From assembly GCA_965246935.1 (NCBI GenBank), contig CBDFGC010000004.1, forward strand, positions 330,272 through 394,271: 64,000 nucleotides of DNA, in the 5' to 3' direction. This DNA is from JAZKFT01 sp965246935. Its GTDB lineage: Bacteria > Bacteroidota > Bacteroidia > Chitinophagales > Chitinophagaceae. Under the pieces are notes generated by a model. The model did no database searches and was not told the origin of the DNA. It saw only the letters and a list, made by a program, of their open reading frames with translations. Made by a program: the position numbers and the translations under genes. Positions 51,124 through 60,483 of the stretch are shown one piece after another (the first letter of the stretch is position 1; every line of letters begins with the position of its first letter).

Positions 51124-52548
51124 TTACAACAGCGATTCGTATAAATCAATATACTGTTGTGCACTGTTTTCCCAGCTATGGTCTATCTGCATCATTCTTA
51201 CACGGGCTTCGGCAAGTATTTCCGGCGTATTATGGTACCAGCTTATGGCACGGCCGGCGGCATATACGGCATCGTTTACGGAAGCATTATCAAAACACAA
51301 TCCAAAACCTTTCCCGCCCGGTTCGCCAATATCAGTTACGGTGTCCCGCAGGCCGCCGGTGCGCCGCACCATGGGTACGGTACCATAGCGCATGGCATAC
51401 ATCTGGTTTAATCCACAGGGTTCTACCCGGCTGGGCATCAGTAAAAAATCGGCTCCTGCATAAATACGGTGGGCTAATTGCTCATTGTAACCAATAAAGC
51501 AGGCAAAATTCCGCGGAACAATTTGCAGGAGATTATTTAGTTCATACTCAATATGCGGGTCGCCATTCCCCAATACTAAAAAGTTCACATTGCCGTCAGC
51601 CGCCTCAATGGATAGCCCGATAGCAGCCGGTAAAATTTCGGCAGCTTTTTCGCCTACCAGCCGGCCAATAAACACAATCAATGGCTTGGTTTCATCCAGC
51701 CCAAAGCGGTTGCACAAATAGGTTTTATTCAGTGCTTTCCCTTTTTCTGCATCTTCATCCGTATAATGGGTTTCCAGGTAAGGATCATTGGCCGGGTTCC
51801 ATACCTCTGTATCAATACCGTTCAGTATGCCGCTGCATTTGCCGCGTTCATATTCAAATAAGGCTTCTAACCCGTTGGCGTTACCGCGAAGCTCATCCAT
51901 ATAGCTCGGGCTTACGGTTGTAACCTTATCGGCACTACGTACAGCACAAGCCAGTGGATTAATGGTGCCGGCCCATTCCAGCATCCCATTTTTCCAGTCG
52001 TCGTAACGTGGAATTAAGTAGGCTTCGTTCCAGCCCATCCAGCCCTGGTATTGTGCATTATGGATGGTGAGTACCGTGCGGATATTTCGCAAATGGTCAA
52101 ACCCATAACAGAACTTCAGCATAAAAGGCAGCAGACCGGTATGATAATCATGGCAATGAACAATATCCGGCTGGTGTGCCCACTGCCCGATCCAGTGCAT
52201 CACCGCAATCTGGAATGCCACAAAGCGCCGGGTATCATCCGCGTAACCGTAAATTTTTTCCCTGTCCAGCAGGCCATTAATATCCACCAGGTACAAATCG
52301 AAGCCCAGTTTGTTGGTGCTTTCCCTGATAACAGCATACCGGAACCATTCGCCACCCATGTACGTACCGCTTTCATGTACCACATCCCATTCATTATCGT
52401 ACAAAAACTTGGTACGGTACATGGGCATTACCACTTTAGCGATATGCCCATGCTTAGCCTGGTACTTTGGCAGGGCGCCCACAACATCACCAAGCCCGCC
52501 GGCTTTTGCCATTGGGTAGCACTCAGCACTTACGTGAAGTATTTCCAT
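51124..52548 (-). CDS. glgA: glycogen synthase
   Basis: 474 aa, GT5 family. Adds glucose from ADP-glucose to glycogen. ADP-binding KAGGLGDVVGALP (residues 15-27), DYHTGLLPF and NAQYQGW in the first domain, GRLVGEKAAEILPAA in the hinge, and the C-terminal motif PSRVEPCGLNQMYAMRYGTV with the catalytic Glu, followed by TGGLRDTV. Length normal. About 200 bp upstream of glgC on the same strand, together with pgi forming a glycogen block. Confidence 0.96.
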   Translation of the reverse strand: MEILHVSAECYPMAKAGGLGDVVGALPKYQAKHGHIAKVVMPMYRTKFLYDNEWDVVHESGTYMGGEWFRYAVIRESTNKLGFDLYLVDINGLLDREKIYGYADDTRRFVAFQIAVMHWIGQWAHQPDIVHCHDYHTGLLPFMLKFCYGFDHLRNIRTVLTIHNAQYQGWMGWNEAYLIPRYDDWKNGMLEWAGTINPLACAVRSADKVTTVSPSYMDELRGNANGLEALFEYERGKCSGILNGIDTEVWNPANDPYLETHYTDEDAEKGKALNKTYLCNRFGLDETKPLIVFIGRLVGEKAAEILPAAIGLSIEAADGNVNFLVLGNGDPHIEYELNNLLQIVPRNFACFIGYNEQLAHRIYAGADFLLMPSRVEPCGLNQMYAMRYGTVPMVRRTGGLRDTVTDIGEPGGKGFGLCFDNASVNDAVYAAGRAISWYHNTPEILAEARVRMMQIDHSWENSAQQYIDLYESLL

Positions 52549-52802
52549 GCAATCGTTGATTATATATTGGCAAACAAAGTAGTGGGATTTTTTTGATTCG
52601 GTTACTGACAGTCAATATTTTTTTGTCACCAAAATAAACACACCTGAAACTATATGAGCAATTGCTGCGGATTTATCCGTTTTTTTACACGCTGCTGCTG
52701 CATTTCCAGGTTCAGACGATATTGAAATTAGTAAACAATAAATGTAAAGGATAGCAGCAAAGCCTTTACTTTTAAGCCCTTCTACTTATTAATCTTCCTT
52801 TT

Positions 52803-54629
52803 ATGATTGCTACAAAACAGCCAACCAATACAGGTGCGTTAAGCACTTTAGTTACTGTTTTCTTTTTTTGGGGATTTATTGCAGCTGGTAACAGCATCTT
52901 CATTCCTTTTTGTAAGCACTATTTCCATTTAGACCAGTTTCAAAGTCAGTTAATTGACTTTGCTTTTTACCTGGCTTATTATGTAGGCGCACTGGCCTTA
53001 TTTGCATACGGCGCTTTAGGAGGTAAAGACCTCGTGGCAAAATGGGGGTATAAAAAAAGTATTGTGTACGGGCTGCTTTTCAGTGCCCTCGGGGCTGTGG
53101 CTATGATCGTAGCTGTAAATGCAAACACCTTTACCGGAATGTTGCTTGGTTTATTTATAGTGGCATTAGGGTTTTCGCTACAGCAAACCGCCGCAAACCC
53201 GTTTGCTATTTCTTTAGGCGATCCTTCAACCGGTAGCAGCCGGGTTAATCTGGGAGGCAGCATTAATTCTTTTGGAACTACTATTGGCCCGCTTGTAATT
53301 GGCCTTGCCTTATTTGGCAGCGCTGCCGATATAACCGATGAACAGATTGCTGCATTAAGTTTGTCTAAAGTATTGGTGTTATACTCTTGTGTAGGTGCAT
53401 TGTTTATTGCTGCCGCTGCCCTTTTTTATTTTTCAAAAAAAGTTCCTGCTGGTATCAGCCTCGAAAAACAGGAGCCTGCAAATAAAGCATTAACCACGCT
53501 TTTAATCCTGACAGGCTTATTAGTGATGATGTTTACACCGGTATTTAAAAGTTACACATCTGATGAGTCGAAAAAAATAGAATCCCTTTCCAATGAAATA
53601 TCGCCGGTAGAAAATAGAATTGATAATATAACACATCTGCCGGCATCACAGGTTACTACGGAAAACACGCAGTTAAAAGAATCGCTGCAATTATCGATTG
53701 CACCACAAAAAGCAGTAATCAATTCACTGAAACAGCCGCTTGAAAGATACAGGATGAAATGGCTTTTTGGTGCATTGGCTGTAATTGTCATTGTACTGAT
53801 CGGGGCAAATCTGGCTGCTTCTAAAAAAGGCGAGGGGTGGGGAGCTATGAAATATCCCCAATTGGTGTTAGGTATGCTTGCCATATTTGTATATGTAGGC
53901 GTTGAGGTAGCCATAGGCAGCAACTTAGGCGAATTACTGAAGCAACCACAATTCGGGGGATACCAGTCTTCTCAAATTGCACCTTTTATATCCATGTATT
54001 GGGGTGGTTTAATGATTGGCAGATGGGCAGGCGCCATTGAAGTTTTTAGCCCGTCAAAAAATTTAAAGAAGCTACTACTGATTGTGGTGCCGGTTGTAGC
54101 TTTTGGCGTAGTAATAGGTGTGAACACTTTAGCTCAGAAGGATATGTCGCCGCTTTATCTTTATATTGTTTGTGTTTTTATACAAATAGGCGCTTTTTTC
54201 TTAAGCAGAGACAAGCCTGTACGCACCCTGCTGGTATTTGGAATATTAAGTATCGCCGCTATGTTTATTGGTATAATGACAGAAGGGAAAATAGCTGTAT
54301 ATGCATTTTTAAGTGGTGGTTTATTTTGTTCAATCATGTGGCCAAGCATTTTTTCTTTATCCATTGCAGGGCTTGGAAAATATACAACGCAGGGTGCTGC
54401 CTTTTTAGTAATGATGATTTTGGGAGGAGCTATTATTCCGCCCATCCAGGGTAAGCTGGCGGATCTGCTTCAATCATCTGCTCCGGCAAAAACAGGTTAT
54501 GGGATACACCAGTCTTATTGGGTTGCCCTTGTTTGTTTTGCCTATTTAACATTTTTTGCTTTTAGGGTAAAGGGAATACTGAAAAAACAAGGAATTAATT
54601 TTGATCAGCCGGTAACCGCCGGGCACTAA
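52803..54629 (+). CDS. sugar MFS transporter, FucP/glucose-galactose type, with long loop
   Basis: 608 aa. Inner-membrane symporter of the FGHS group: FFFWGFIAAGNSIFIPF at TM1, FAFYLAYYVGALALF at TM2, and LQQTAANPFAISLG, a hallmark. It continues with FGTTIGPLVIGLALFG and later MYWGGLMIGRWAGAIEVF. Between the halves, two extra hydrophobic helices (about 230-250 and 318-340) flank a hydrophilic 75-residue loop (KSYTSDESKKIESLSNEIS and on), longer than in the basic FucP fold of about 430 aa. The next gene encodes a ROK glucokinase, so glucose or galactose is a likely substrate. Divergent from glgA. Confidence 0.93.
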   Translation: MIATKQPTNTGALSTLVTVFFFWGFIAAGNSIFIPFCKHYFHLDQFQSQLIDFAFYLAYYVGALALFAYGALGGKDLVAKWGYKKSIVYGLLFSALGAVAMIVAVNANTFTGMLLGLFIVALGFSLQQTAANPFAISLGDPSTGSSRVNLGGSINSFGTTIGPLVIGLALFGSAADITDEQIAALSLSKVLVLYSCVGALFIAAAALFYFSKKVPAGISLEKQEPANKALTTLLILTGLLVMMFTPVFKSYTSDESKKIESLSNEISPVENRIDNITHLPASQVTTENTQLKESLQLSIAPQKAVINSLKQPLERYRMKWLFGALAVIVIVLIGANLAASKKGEGWGAMKYPQLVLGMLAIFVYVGVEVAIGSNLGELLKQPQFGGYQSSQIAPFISMYWGGLMIGRWAGAIEVFSPSKNLKKLLLIVVPVVAFGVVIGVNTLAQKDMSPLYLYIVCVFIQIGAFFLSRDKPVRTLLVFGILSIAAMFIGIMTEGKIAVYAFLSGGLFCSIMWPSIFSLSIAGLGKYTTQGAAFLVMMILGGAIIPPIQGKLADLLQSSAPAKTGYGIHQSYWVALVCFAYLTFFAFRVKGILKKQGINFDQPVTAGH

Positions 54630-54818
54630 AGCAAATGATTTTTAATTTGTGATGTAGGATTTATGATGTAAACAATCTCAATCGCAAACTAAAAGTCAGA
54701 TTCTTACATTGTGAATAAATCTTAATACTCCATTCATTAAGGAATGTGTTTGATGAGTTATGAATCGCTAATCTTCACAAATCACAAATCATCATTCCTA
54801 CATCATAAATCCTCAACG

Positions 54819-55793
54819 ATGATTCCTTCCCCGCAAACGGTACACTATGCTTTAGGCATTGACATCGGCGGCACCAATGCCACATTTGGGATTGTAGATC
54901 CCCGTGGCGAAATACACTACCGCGGCGCTATCAAAACGGCTAAGCATGAGCATGTAGAAGATTTTATAGACGAACTGCATGAGGCCGTGATACCAGCCAT
55001 ACAAACAATTGGCGGCATTGAGTTGATAAAAGGGCTTGGCGTAGGTGCGCCAAATGGCAACTATTACACCGGCACCATTGAGTATGCTCCTAACCTGCCC
55101 TGGAAAGGAATTATCCCGATGGCAAAACTGATGCACGAAAAATTTGGGTTAACGGCTACACTTACCAACGATGCCAATGCTGCTGCTGTGGGCGAAATGA
55201 TGTATGGCGCCGCCCGTGGTATGAAGGATTTTATTATGATCACCCTGGGAACCGGTGTGGGGAGTGGCATTGTAGCCAACGGCCAGTTGATTTATGGACA
55301 TGATGGCTTTGCCGGAGAACTAGGGCACGTCATCGTTATACCGGATGGCCGCCTGCACCACAGCACCGGTGCACACGGGTCGCTTGAAACTTACGCTTCA
55401 GCCACCGGCATACGCCGCACGGCACTGGAACTCATTGAAAAAAGCCACGATCCTTCTTTGCTGCGGGACATTCCGGAAGCGGAACTGGAAAGTAAAAACG
55501 TGTATGATTGTGCGGTACAGGGCGATGAACTGGCGAAAGAAGTATTTAACTACACCGGTAAAATTTTAGGAATGGCGCTGGCCAATTTTGTGATGTTTTC
55601 TTCGCCGGAAGCCATTATTTTATTTGGTGGCCCTACCCGTGCCGGTAACTTATTGTTAGACCCTGTTAAGGAACACATGGAGGCAAACCTGCTACCTATT
55701 TTCAGAAATAAAGTAAAGCTGCTTTTTAGCCTGCTGCGGGAAAGTGATGCAGCCATATTAGGAGCCAGTGCACTGGTATGGGAACAGAAATAA
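54819..55793 (+). CDS. ROK-family glucokinase without the zinc cysteines
   Basis: 324 aa from the ATG at 54819. The N-terminal ATP-binding motif GIDIGGTNATFGI, the catalytic ENDANAAA-type stretch TNDANAAAVGEMMYG and TLGTGVGSGIVANGQLIYG are standard. At the usual zinc site, where ROK proteins have a C-x-C-G-x-x-G-C motif followed by LE, this protein reads GRLHHSTGAHGSLETYAS: none of the cysteines is present, although the flanking GHVIVIPDG and SLETYASATGI match. Phosphorylates glucose. Lies after the sugar transporter with low-complexity repeat sequence between them. Confidence 0.92.
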   Translation: MIPSPQTVHYALGIDIGGTNATFGIVDPRGEIHYRGAIKTAKHEHVEDFIDELHEAVIPAIQTIGGIELIKGLGVGAPNGNYYTGTIEYAPNLPWKGIIPMAKLMHEKFGLTATLTNDANAAAVGEMMYGAARGMKDFIMITLGTGVGSGIVANGQLIYGHDGFAGELGHVIVIPDGRLHHSTGAHGSLETYASATGIRRTALELIEKSHDPSLLRDIPEAELESKNVYDCAVQGDELAKEVFNYTGKILGMALANFVMFSSPEAIILFGGPTRAGNLLLDPVKEHMEANLLPIFRNKVKLLFSLLRESDAAILGASALVWEQK

Positions 55794-55803
55794 GAATCAA
55801 ATA

Positions 55804-55919
55804 GGCAACTGGCAAAAAGCAATTGGCAAAGTAACAGCCTGTACTTGTAAACTATTTCCAGTCATGGTTTAAACTAAAAAATGCTGGATTTTGTATTTTA
55901 TTGCTTATTGCCAGTTGCC
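55804..55919. repeat. 12-bp inverted repeat between convergent genes
   Basis: GGCAACTGGCAA (55804-55815) and TTGCCAGTTGCC (55908-55919) are perfectly complementary with a 92-bp spacer. Similar TGGCAATTGGCAA words occur within and near, for example at 51050. Confidence 0.7.
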
Positions 55920-55944
55920 CATTGCCTGTTTTTACTTCCTGCTA

Positions 55945-56925
55945 TTACTTTTTCTGAATGATGAATACGGCGGGTACGGGCCGTTCGCCATCTTTTTCCG
56001 ATGGCCGGATGGTTTCTTTTCCATTTACCAGCAGGCAACTGCTGCCACCCCCATCTAAATTCAATGCTTCCCAGCATCCGAGGTCTTTTAGAATTTGCGC
56101 TTCCTGCTGTAACGTGGCGCCTTCAGCCAGCTTTGGAAAACGACCCTGAACAACTAAAATAAGTAAGCGACCATCCTGTGTATAGCCCATCGCTGTTCGT
56201 GGATGCCTGTCCGCTTCGCCATCAATAAACAGGCGCTCCTCTTTATTGGTAATGGTAATTTGCCCTTGCCGCAACAAACTTGGGCCACCACCAACAGCCG
56301 TTTGCATTTTCCACTTTAATTTTTTACGATTGTTGCTTTTTAGCCCTTTTCTAATATCTTTCCAGGACGGGTCAGGGTTCAGGCCTTTAATGATTTCGGG
56401 ATATTGCAGCAAGGCGTATGGCCAGCGATGAGCCGTGTCGGTATACGTAAAAGCAACATCGGCATTCCGATGCTTATCAATCCCAATGGCACTTCGGGTA
56501 AGATAATAATACGAGCCGGTATCCCGCCCACGTAGCGGCAGCACCGGCATATTGTAAGCCACCAGCCTGCCATCCTTCATCATCAGGTTCAGGTTCTGGT
56601 TTTTATCAAAATTGAAGAAGGTAGCGTTCACTACCAGCAGCGGCGAATCTTCCCGGGTGTAATACTGTATAGGTGTAAAACGCTGGCCATTGCCGGTTGC
56701 CGTTGTAAAATTGACAGATGGCTCTTTCAACCACACTTCAACATAATAAGCAATATTGGGCTTGCCATCCAGGCTGTCAGTAGTGGTAAACACGTGCACA
56801 TTTTGAGGTAGTGGGCCAAAACCGGAATCAACAGTATGCCAGTGGAGTTGTGCAGTAACGGCAAATGGTAAATAGTGAACGGTGAGTAGCAGAAACAGCC
56901 AGCACAGTTTTAAGCGTTGCTTCAT
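55945..56925 (-). CDS. phosphodiester glycosidase-domain protein (NAGPA-like, DUF2233)
   Basis: 326 aa. The ATG at 56925 (MKQRLKLCWLFLLL) gives a signal peptide ending VTAQ. The body matches the phosphodiester glycosidase domain: VVNATFFNFDKNQNLNLMMK (N-terminal Asn/Phe motif), RSAIGIDK, VGGGPSLLRQGQI, DRHPRTAMGYTQDGRLLILV with the conserved R-T-A-x-G, and DLGCWEALNLDGGGSSCLLV. Family members remove N-acetylglucosamine from phosphodiesters. Exported. Single gene. Confidence 0.9.
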   Translation of the reverse strand: MKQRLKLCWLFLLLTVHYLPFAVTAQLHWHTVDSGFGPLPQNVHVFTTTDSLDGKPNIAYYVEVWLKEPSVNFTTATGNGQRFTPIQYYTREDSPLLVVNATFFNFDKNQNLNLMMKDGRLVAYNMPVLPLRGRDTGSYYYLTRSAIGIDKHRNADVAFTYTDTAHRWPYALLQYPEIIKGLNPDPSWKDIRKGLKSNNRKKLKWKMQTAVGGGPSLLRQGQITITNKEERLFIDGEADRHPRTAMGYTQDGRLLILVVQGRFPKLAEGATLQQEAQILKDLGCWEALNLDGGGSSCLLVNGKETIRPSEKDGERPVPAVFIIQKK

Positions 56926-57228
56926 ACAATCAAATAAGTATACAATAATACCAGATGGAAATGATAAAGCACTATACGTGAGCTTCCCATATCTTCCCAT
57001 CTACTCTTTCAACGCTCCGTTTTTCAGTTTATGAAACACCCGGATATCCATAAAATATGATAGCGTTCATAGGGTTTTGCCCTATGCCTGAATAGGGCTG
57101 CCCTCCCGGACGAACGGAACTAGTTTCAGGGCGAATACAACTGATATTTTTGTATTCAATTTGTATTTATTGCCTTCTGCTTATTGCCTGTTTGTATTCA
57201 TTGAGCGATTGAGTAATTTGCAGATTTA
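56926..57228. other. intergenic region with weak repeat traces
   Basis: 303 bp between two minus-strand genes. Contains CTCCCGGACGAACGG (57103-57117) resembling the palindromic sequence near 29150, and AT-rich words TTTGTATTCATTGAGCGATT like those before nadK and glgC. No gene. Confidence 0.45.
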
Positions 57229-58182
57229 CTAATTGTCATCCGCCGTGGCGGACATATTTGCTAATTGGTTTTTCTCCCCTTCCCACACTTTGCGGCCATA
57301 GCCTTTGTAAATATGGTTTTCACTATGGTAGCTGCTACGTACCAGCGGACCGCTTTCTACATAATCGAAGCCTAAGTTGTAGCCAATTTCACGTAATTCA
57401 GCAAATTCATCGGGGTGCACAAAACGCACTACCGGCAGGTGGCGTTTACCTGGTTGTAAATACTGGCCAATCGTAACCACATCTACCTTGTTTGCCCGCA
57501 GGTCTTTTAATGTTTGTACTACTTCACTTATTTCTTCTCCCAGGCCCAGCATGATGCCGCTCTTGGTACGCATACCGTTTTGCTTCAGTGTTCGCAATAC
57601 TTCCATACTGCGCCAGTATTTAGCTTGTATGCGTACTTTCCGGGTAAGGCGTTCTACTGTTTCAACGTTGTGGCTTACTACTTCCGGTGCTGCATCGGTC
57701 ACCCGGCCAATACATTCTACATCTCCCTTAAAATCGCCGATCAGGGTTTCCAGCGTGGTGCCGGGGTTCAACGCCTTTACGGCTTTGATGGTATTGTACC
57801 AGATAATGCTGCCGCCATCTTTTAATTCATCCCGGTCAACGGAAGTAATTACGGCATGCTTCACTTTCATCAAATGAATAGCCTCGGCTACCCGCTGCGG
57901 CTCGTCCCAATCTACCGGATCGGGGCGTCCCGTAGCTACAGCACAAAAGCCGCAACTGCGGGTGCAGGTGTTTCCCAGTATCATAAACGTAGCAGTACCG
58001 GCACCCCAGCACTCACCCATATTCGGGCAGTTGCCGCTTTCGCAAATGGTGTGCAATTTATGCGTATCCACCAGGCCACGTACATGCCGGTAGCTTTCGC
58101 CAATCGGCAGTTTCACCCGCAGCCAGTTTGGCTTTTTTACTCTTTGTTCTGATACGGGTTCTTCTATTACGCCACAGCTCAT
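57229..58182 (-). CDS. lipA: lipoyl synthase
   Basis: 317 aa, radical SAM enzyme that inserts two sulfurs into octanoyl groups. Auxiliary cluster CESGNCPNMGEC (Cys 47, 52, 58), radical SAM cluster CTRSCGFC (Cys 73, 77, 80), and the C-terminal Arg-Ser-Ser-Tyr: SGPLVRSSYHSENH. All as in the family. Confidence 0.97.
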   Translation of the reverse strand: MSCGVIEEPVSEQRVKKPNWLRVKLPIGESYRHVRGLVDTHKLHTICESGNCPNMGECWGAGTATFMILGNTCTRSCGFCAVATGRPDPVDWDEPQRVAEAIHLMKVKHAVITSVDRDELKDGGSIIWYNTIKAVKALNPGTTLETLIGDFKGDVECIGRVTDAAPEVVSHNVETVERLTRKVRIQAKYWRSMEVLRTLKQNGMRTKSGIMLGLGEEISEVVQTLKDLRANKVDVVTIGQYLQPGKRHLPVVRFVHPDEFAELREIGYNLGFDYVESGPLVRSSYHSENHIYKGYGRKVWEGEKNQLANMSATADDN

Positions 58183-58409
58183 TATATAAAACTGTTTAAA
58201 GTTTAAAGTTCAAGGTTTAAAGTTCTGCTATTCGGTTATGAGAATAATACTTCCCTTTCCTGATATTCGGTATTTACCAGAGCAATTGGATTTGCAATTT
58301 AAAGGAGGGCATCGCTATCAATTCCTTCAATAATAGTGTCCGGAACAAGTGATGCCGTCTGGTATTGCCATTTGCACATTTGCTAATTTGCATATTGTCA
58401 CATTTGCAT

Positions 58410-59234
58410 TTATTTCCGCTTCCCAAACTCCAGTGCGATGAATAAATTTAAAAACAGGCTGCGTTGTTTAGCCTGGATAATTTGTGGAATTTTACTGAAA
58501 TAATATTCGGCATTGATGCCTACTTCAACGGCAGTAATGGCTTCGTTATAGTGGCCATAATCGAACCGCAGGCCTGCTTTCGCAAATACACCGGGTTTTA
58601 TTTTTAACTCATTCAAGCCTTTGGTAACACCTGAATTCTTTACGATGAAGTTAGGGTCCAGAAACAGCGAATCGGTAGCAGGTGTATTACCTGTGTACTT
58701 AATCTTTATTTCCTGTTTTTTAATCTGGTCAAATACAGTGAGATAATACGGTTTTAGCAACCCAATAGATAAGCCACCATTACCCACAGCTGATACGGCT
58801 ACCCCGTTGCGGTTTCCCTTGCCGCCGATCAGGATGCTTTGGCCAACGCCCAGCTTGGCAAAATAAAAATTGTTTTGTTTGCCATAAATAAAGGAATTAG
58901 AGGCAAAAAGACTGCTCTGCAGGCCACTGCTTACCCGTTCTTCTTTCGGGTGCTTGTGCTCACCAATTTCAAGGGAAAATAAAGTAGTGCGGGTGGCTGT
59001 TTTTAAAAATCCTTTTTCAAACATGATTGAGTATCCATCATTATACAGTTTGATACCATATAAATTTTGCTTCTGATAAATGAGGGCGCCTTCTTCCTCT
59101 TGCTTTATCAGTTTGTTAATCCGCTGGCGGGATGCTTCCCGTTTTTCTGATTTTTTTTGTTTATTGGTGGGCTGCGCCAGTAATGCGGCAGGCAAAAGGA
59201 GCCACAGCAGGCCCGTTAAAATATTTCTGTTCAT
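58410..59234 (-). CDS. hypothetical outer-membrane protein, 274 aa
   Basis: From the ATG at 59234 there is a signal peptide (MNRNILTGLLWLLLPAALLA). Residues 22-50 are very charged (KQKKSEKREASRQRINKLIK). The rest forms a barrel-like pattern: LYNDGYSIMFEKGFLKTATR, FYFAKLGVGQSILIG, GLLKPYYLTVFDQIK, FAKAGLRFDYGHYNEAITAV, EYYFSKIPQI and SLFLNLFIALEFGKRK at the end. It matches conserved unknown proteins whose first half reads 'Y.K...YGIKLY.DGYS', but I cannot name a family. The divergent OsmC gene starts 40 bp away. Confidence 0.75.
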   Translation of the reverse strand: MNRNILTGLLWLLLPAALLAQPTNKQKKSEKREASRQRINKLIKQEEEGALIYQKQNLYGIKLYNDGYSIMFEKGFLKTATRTTLFSLEIGEHKHPKEERVSSGLQSSLFASNSFIYGKQNNFYFAKLGVGQSILIGGKGNRNGVAVSAVGNGGLSIGLLKPYYLTVFDQIKKQEIKIKYTGNTPATDSLFLDPNFIVKNSGVTKGLNELKIKPGVFAKAGLRFDYGHYNEAITAVEVGINAEYYFSKIPQIIQAKQRSLFLNLFIALEFGKRK

Positions 59235-59274
59235 AGGATAACTTATGACCGTAAATTTAGCGTAAAAATAGTGT

Positions 59275-59679
59275 ATGACTACATCAATAACGTACGATGG
59301 GCAACTTCGTTGTGTGGCCACCCATAATCAGAGCGGAACCGAAATGCAAACCGATGCCCCAACTGATAACCGGGGCCGTGGCGAAAGCTTCAGTCCAACC
59401 GATCTGGTATGTACCGCCTTAGGAACTTGTATTATTACGACCATGGCCATTAAAGCGATTGACAAAGGCATTGAATTAAAAGGAACTTCAGTAAATGTAC
59501 AAAAATATATGAGTGCCGAACCGCCCCGGCGTATTGTAAAAATTGATATAACGGTAAATGCACCACAACTGCACCTGGAGGAAAGAGAGCGTCAATTTTT
59601 GGAAAATATTGGCAATAATTGTCCCGTAGCCAAAAGCCTGCACCCGGATGTGGAACAGGTAATAACGTATAACTGGTGA
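59275..59679 (+). CDS. OsmC-family peroxiredoxin-like protein
   Basis: 134 aa. Two conserved cysteines: TALGTCIITTMAI (Cys 52) and NNCPVAKSLHP (Cys about 115), the second in the NCPVxxSL motif. The N-terminal Y-x-G-x-L-R-C pattern and EMQTDAPTDNRGRGESFSPT are normal. It reduces organic hydroperoxides in the cytoplasm. Confidence 0.94.
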   Translation: MTTSITYDGQLRCVATHNQSGTEMQTDAPTDNRGRGESFSPTDLVCTALGTCIITTMAIKAIDKGIELKGTSVNVQKYMSAEPPRRIVKIDITVNAPQLHLEERERQFLENIGNNCPVAKSLHPDVEQVITYNW

Positions 59680-59775
59680 GGATCGTGAATGGTGAATCGT
59701 TCCGCCGCGGCAGATGAATGAGGAGGCAGCAGGATGATAGTTTAGGGTGTCCTTATTTGTATGTAAATACATTTT

Positions 59776-60483
59776 ATGCTGTTTCGTACTAAACAAATAC
59801 TGGGTATTTCTATCATTATCGCTATCTGCATTTTATGCAACGCCTGTGAAAAGGATCAACCAGATTGCACGGGCAATTGCGTAAGCATTCGCATTAGCGG
59901 CAGGGTATATGATAAAACGACCGGTGTAGGTTTTAAAGATGTACCTGTTGAAGTAAAATGGCTAAAACCGTGTATTGGCTGTACTACTTACAAAGTAGCT
60001 GAAGGAAATACGAAAAGTGACGGAAGTTTTGAATTTACCAAAACCATTGATTCCGGTTTTTTCAAAAATTATGCTTTAGCTGTTAGAATTCCTACTGATA
60101 CTAATTACCTATCAATTCCTGGCAGTGGTGGTATAAATAATTTAGAGGAAAGATTTTATACGCTTGACGTAAATGCTTTGCAGCAAGTTCGATTTGAGTA
60201 CTTTCCTAAAACCTTTTTAAAAATAAGATTACATCGTTCACAAAATGATGTTTTCAGTTATTATAATTTAGGCGTATTATTTACGGATAATTTTAGCGTA
60301 GGATATTACACAGTTGCAGGTCAGCAAAATGCCCGTGATACCACACTTATTTTTAAAACAGCGGCAAATGTCTATACAAAAGTGCTGTCAGGTAAAATAG
60401 TAAATAGTATACAAGTAAATAGCAGAACCGACTCTGTGATTTGCACACAAACCGGAACAAACATATTAGACGTTAATTATTAA
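59776..60483 (+). CDS. hypothetical lipoprotein, 235 aa
   Basis: Lipoprotein signal ILCNACEKD (Cys 24). Residues 35-120 form a carboxypeptidase-regulatory-like fold (ISGRVYDKTTGVGFKDVPVE, GNTKSDGSFEFTKTI); two extra Cys in KPCIGCTTYK. The second half is strand-rich (FLKIRLHRSQNDVFSYYNLG). It is more AT-rich than its neighbours. It overlaps the convergent ogt gene by 4 bp at their stop codons. Function unknown. Confidence 0.75.
   Translation: MLFRTKQILGISIIIAICILCNACEKDQPDCTGNCVSIRISGRVYDKTTGVGFKDVPVEVKWLKPCIGCTTYKVAEGNTKSDGSFEFTKTIDSGFFKNYALAVRIPTDTNYLSIPGSGGINNLEERFYTLDVNALQQVRFEYFPKTFLKIRLHRSQNDVFSYYNLGVLFTDNFSVGYYTVAGQQNARDTTLIFKTAANVYTKVLSGKIVNSIQVNSRTDSVICTQTGTNILDVNY

Noticed and set aside
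52051..52596. 181-aa frame on the plus strand
   Set aside because: Antisense to glgA, composition follows the codon pattern of that gene, no family features.
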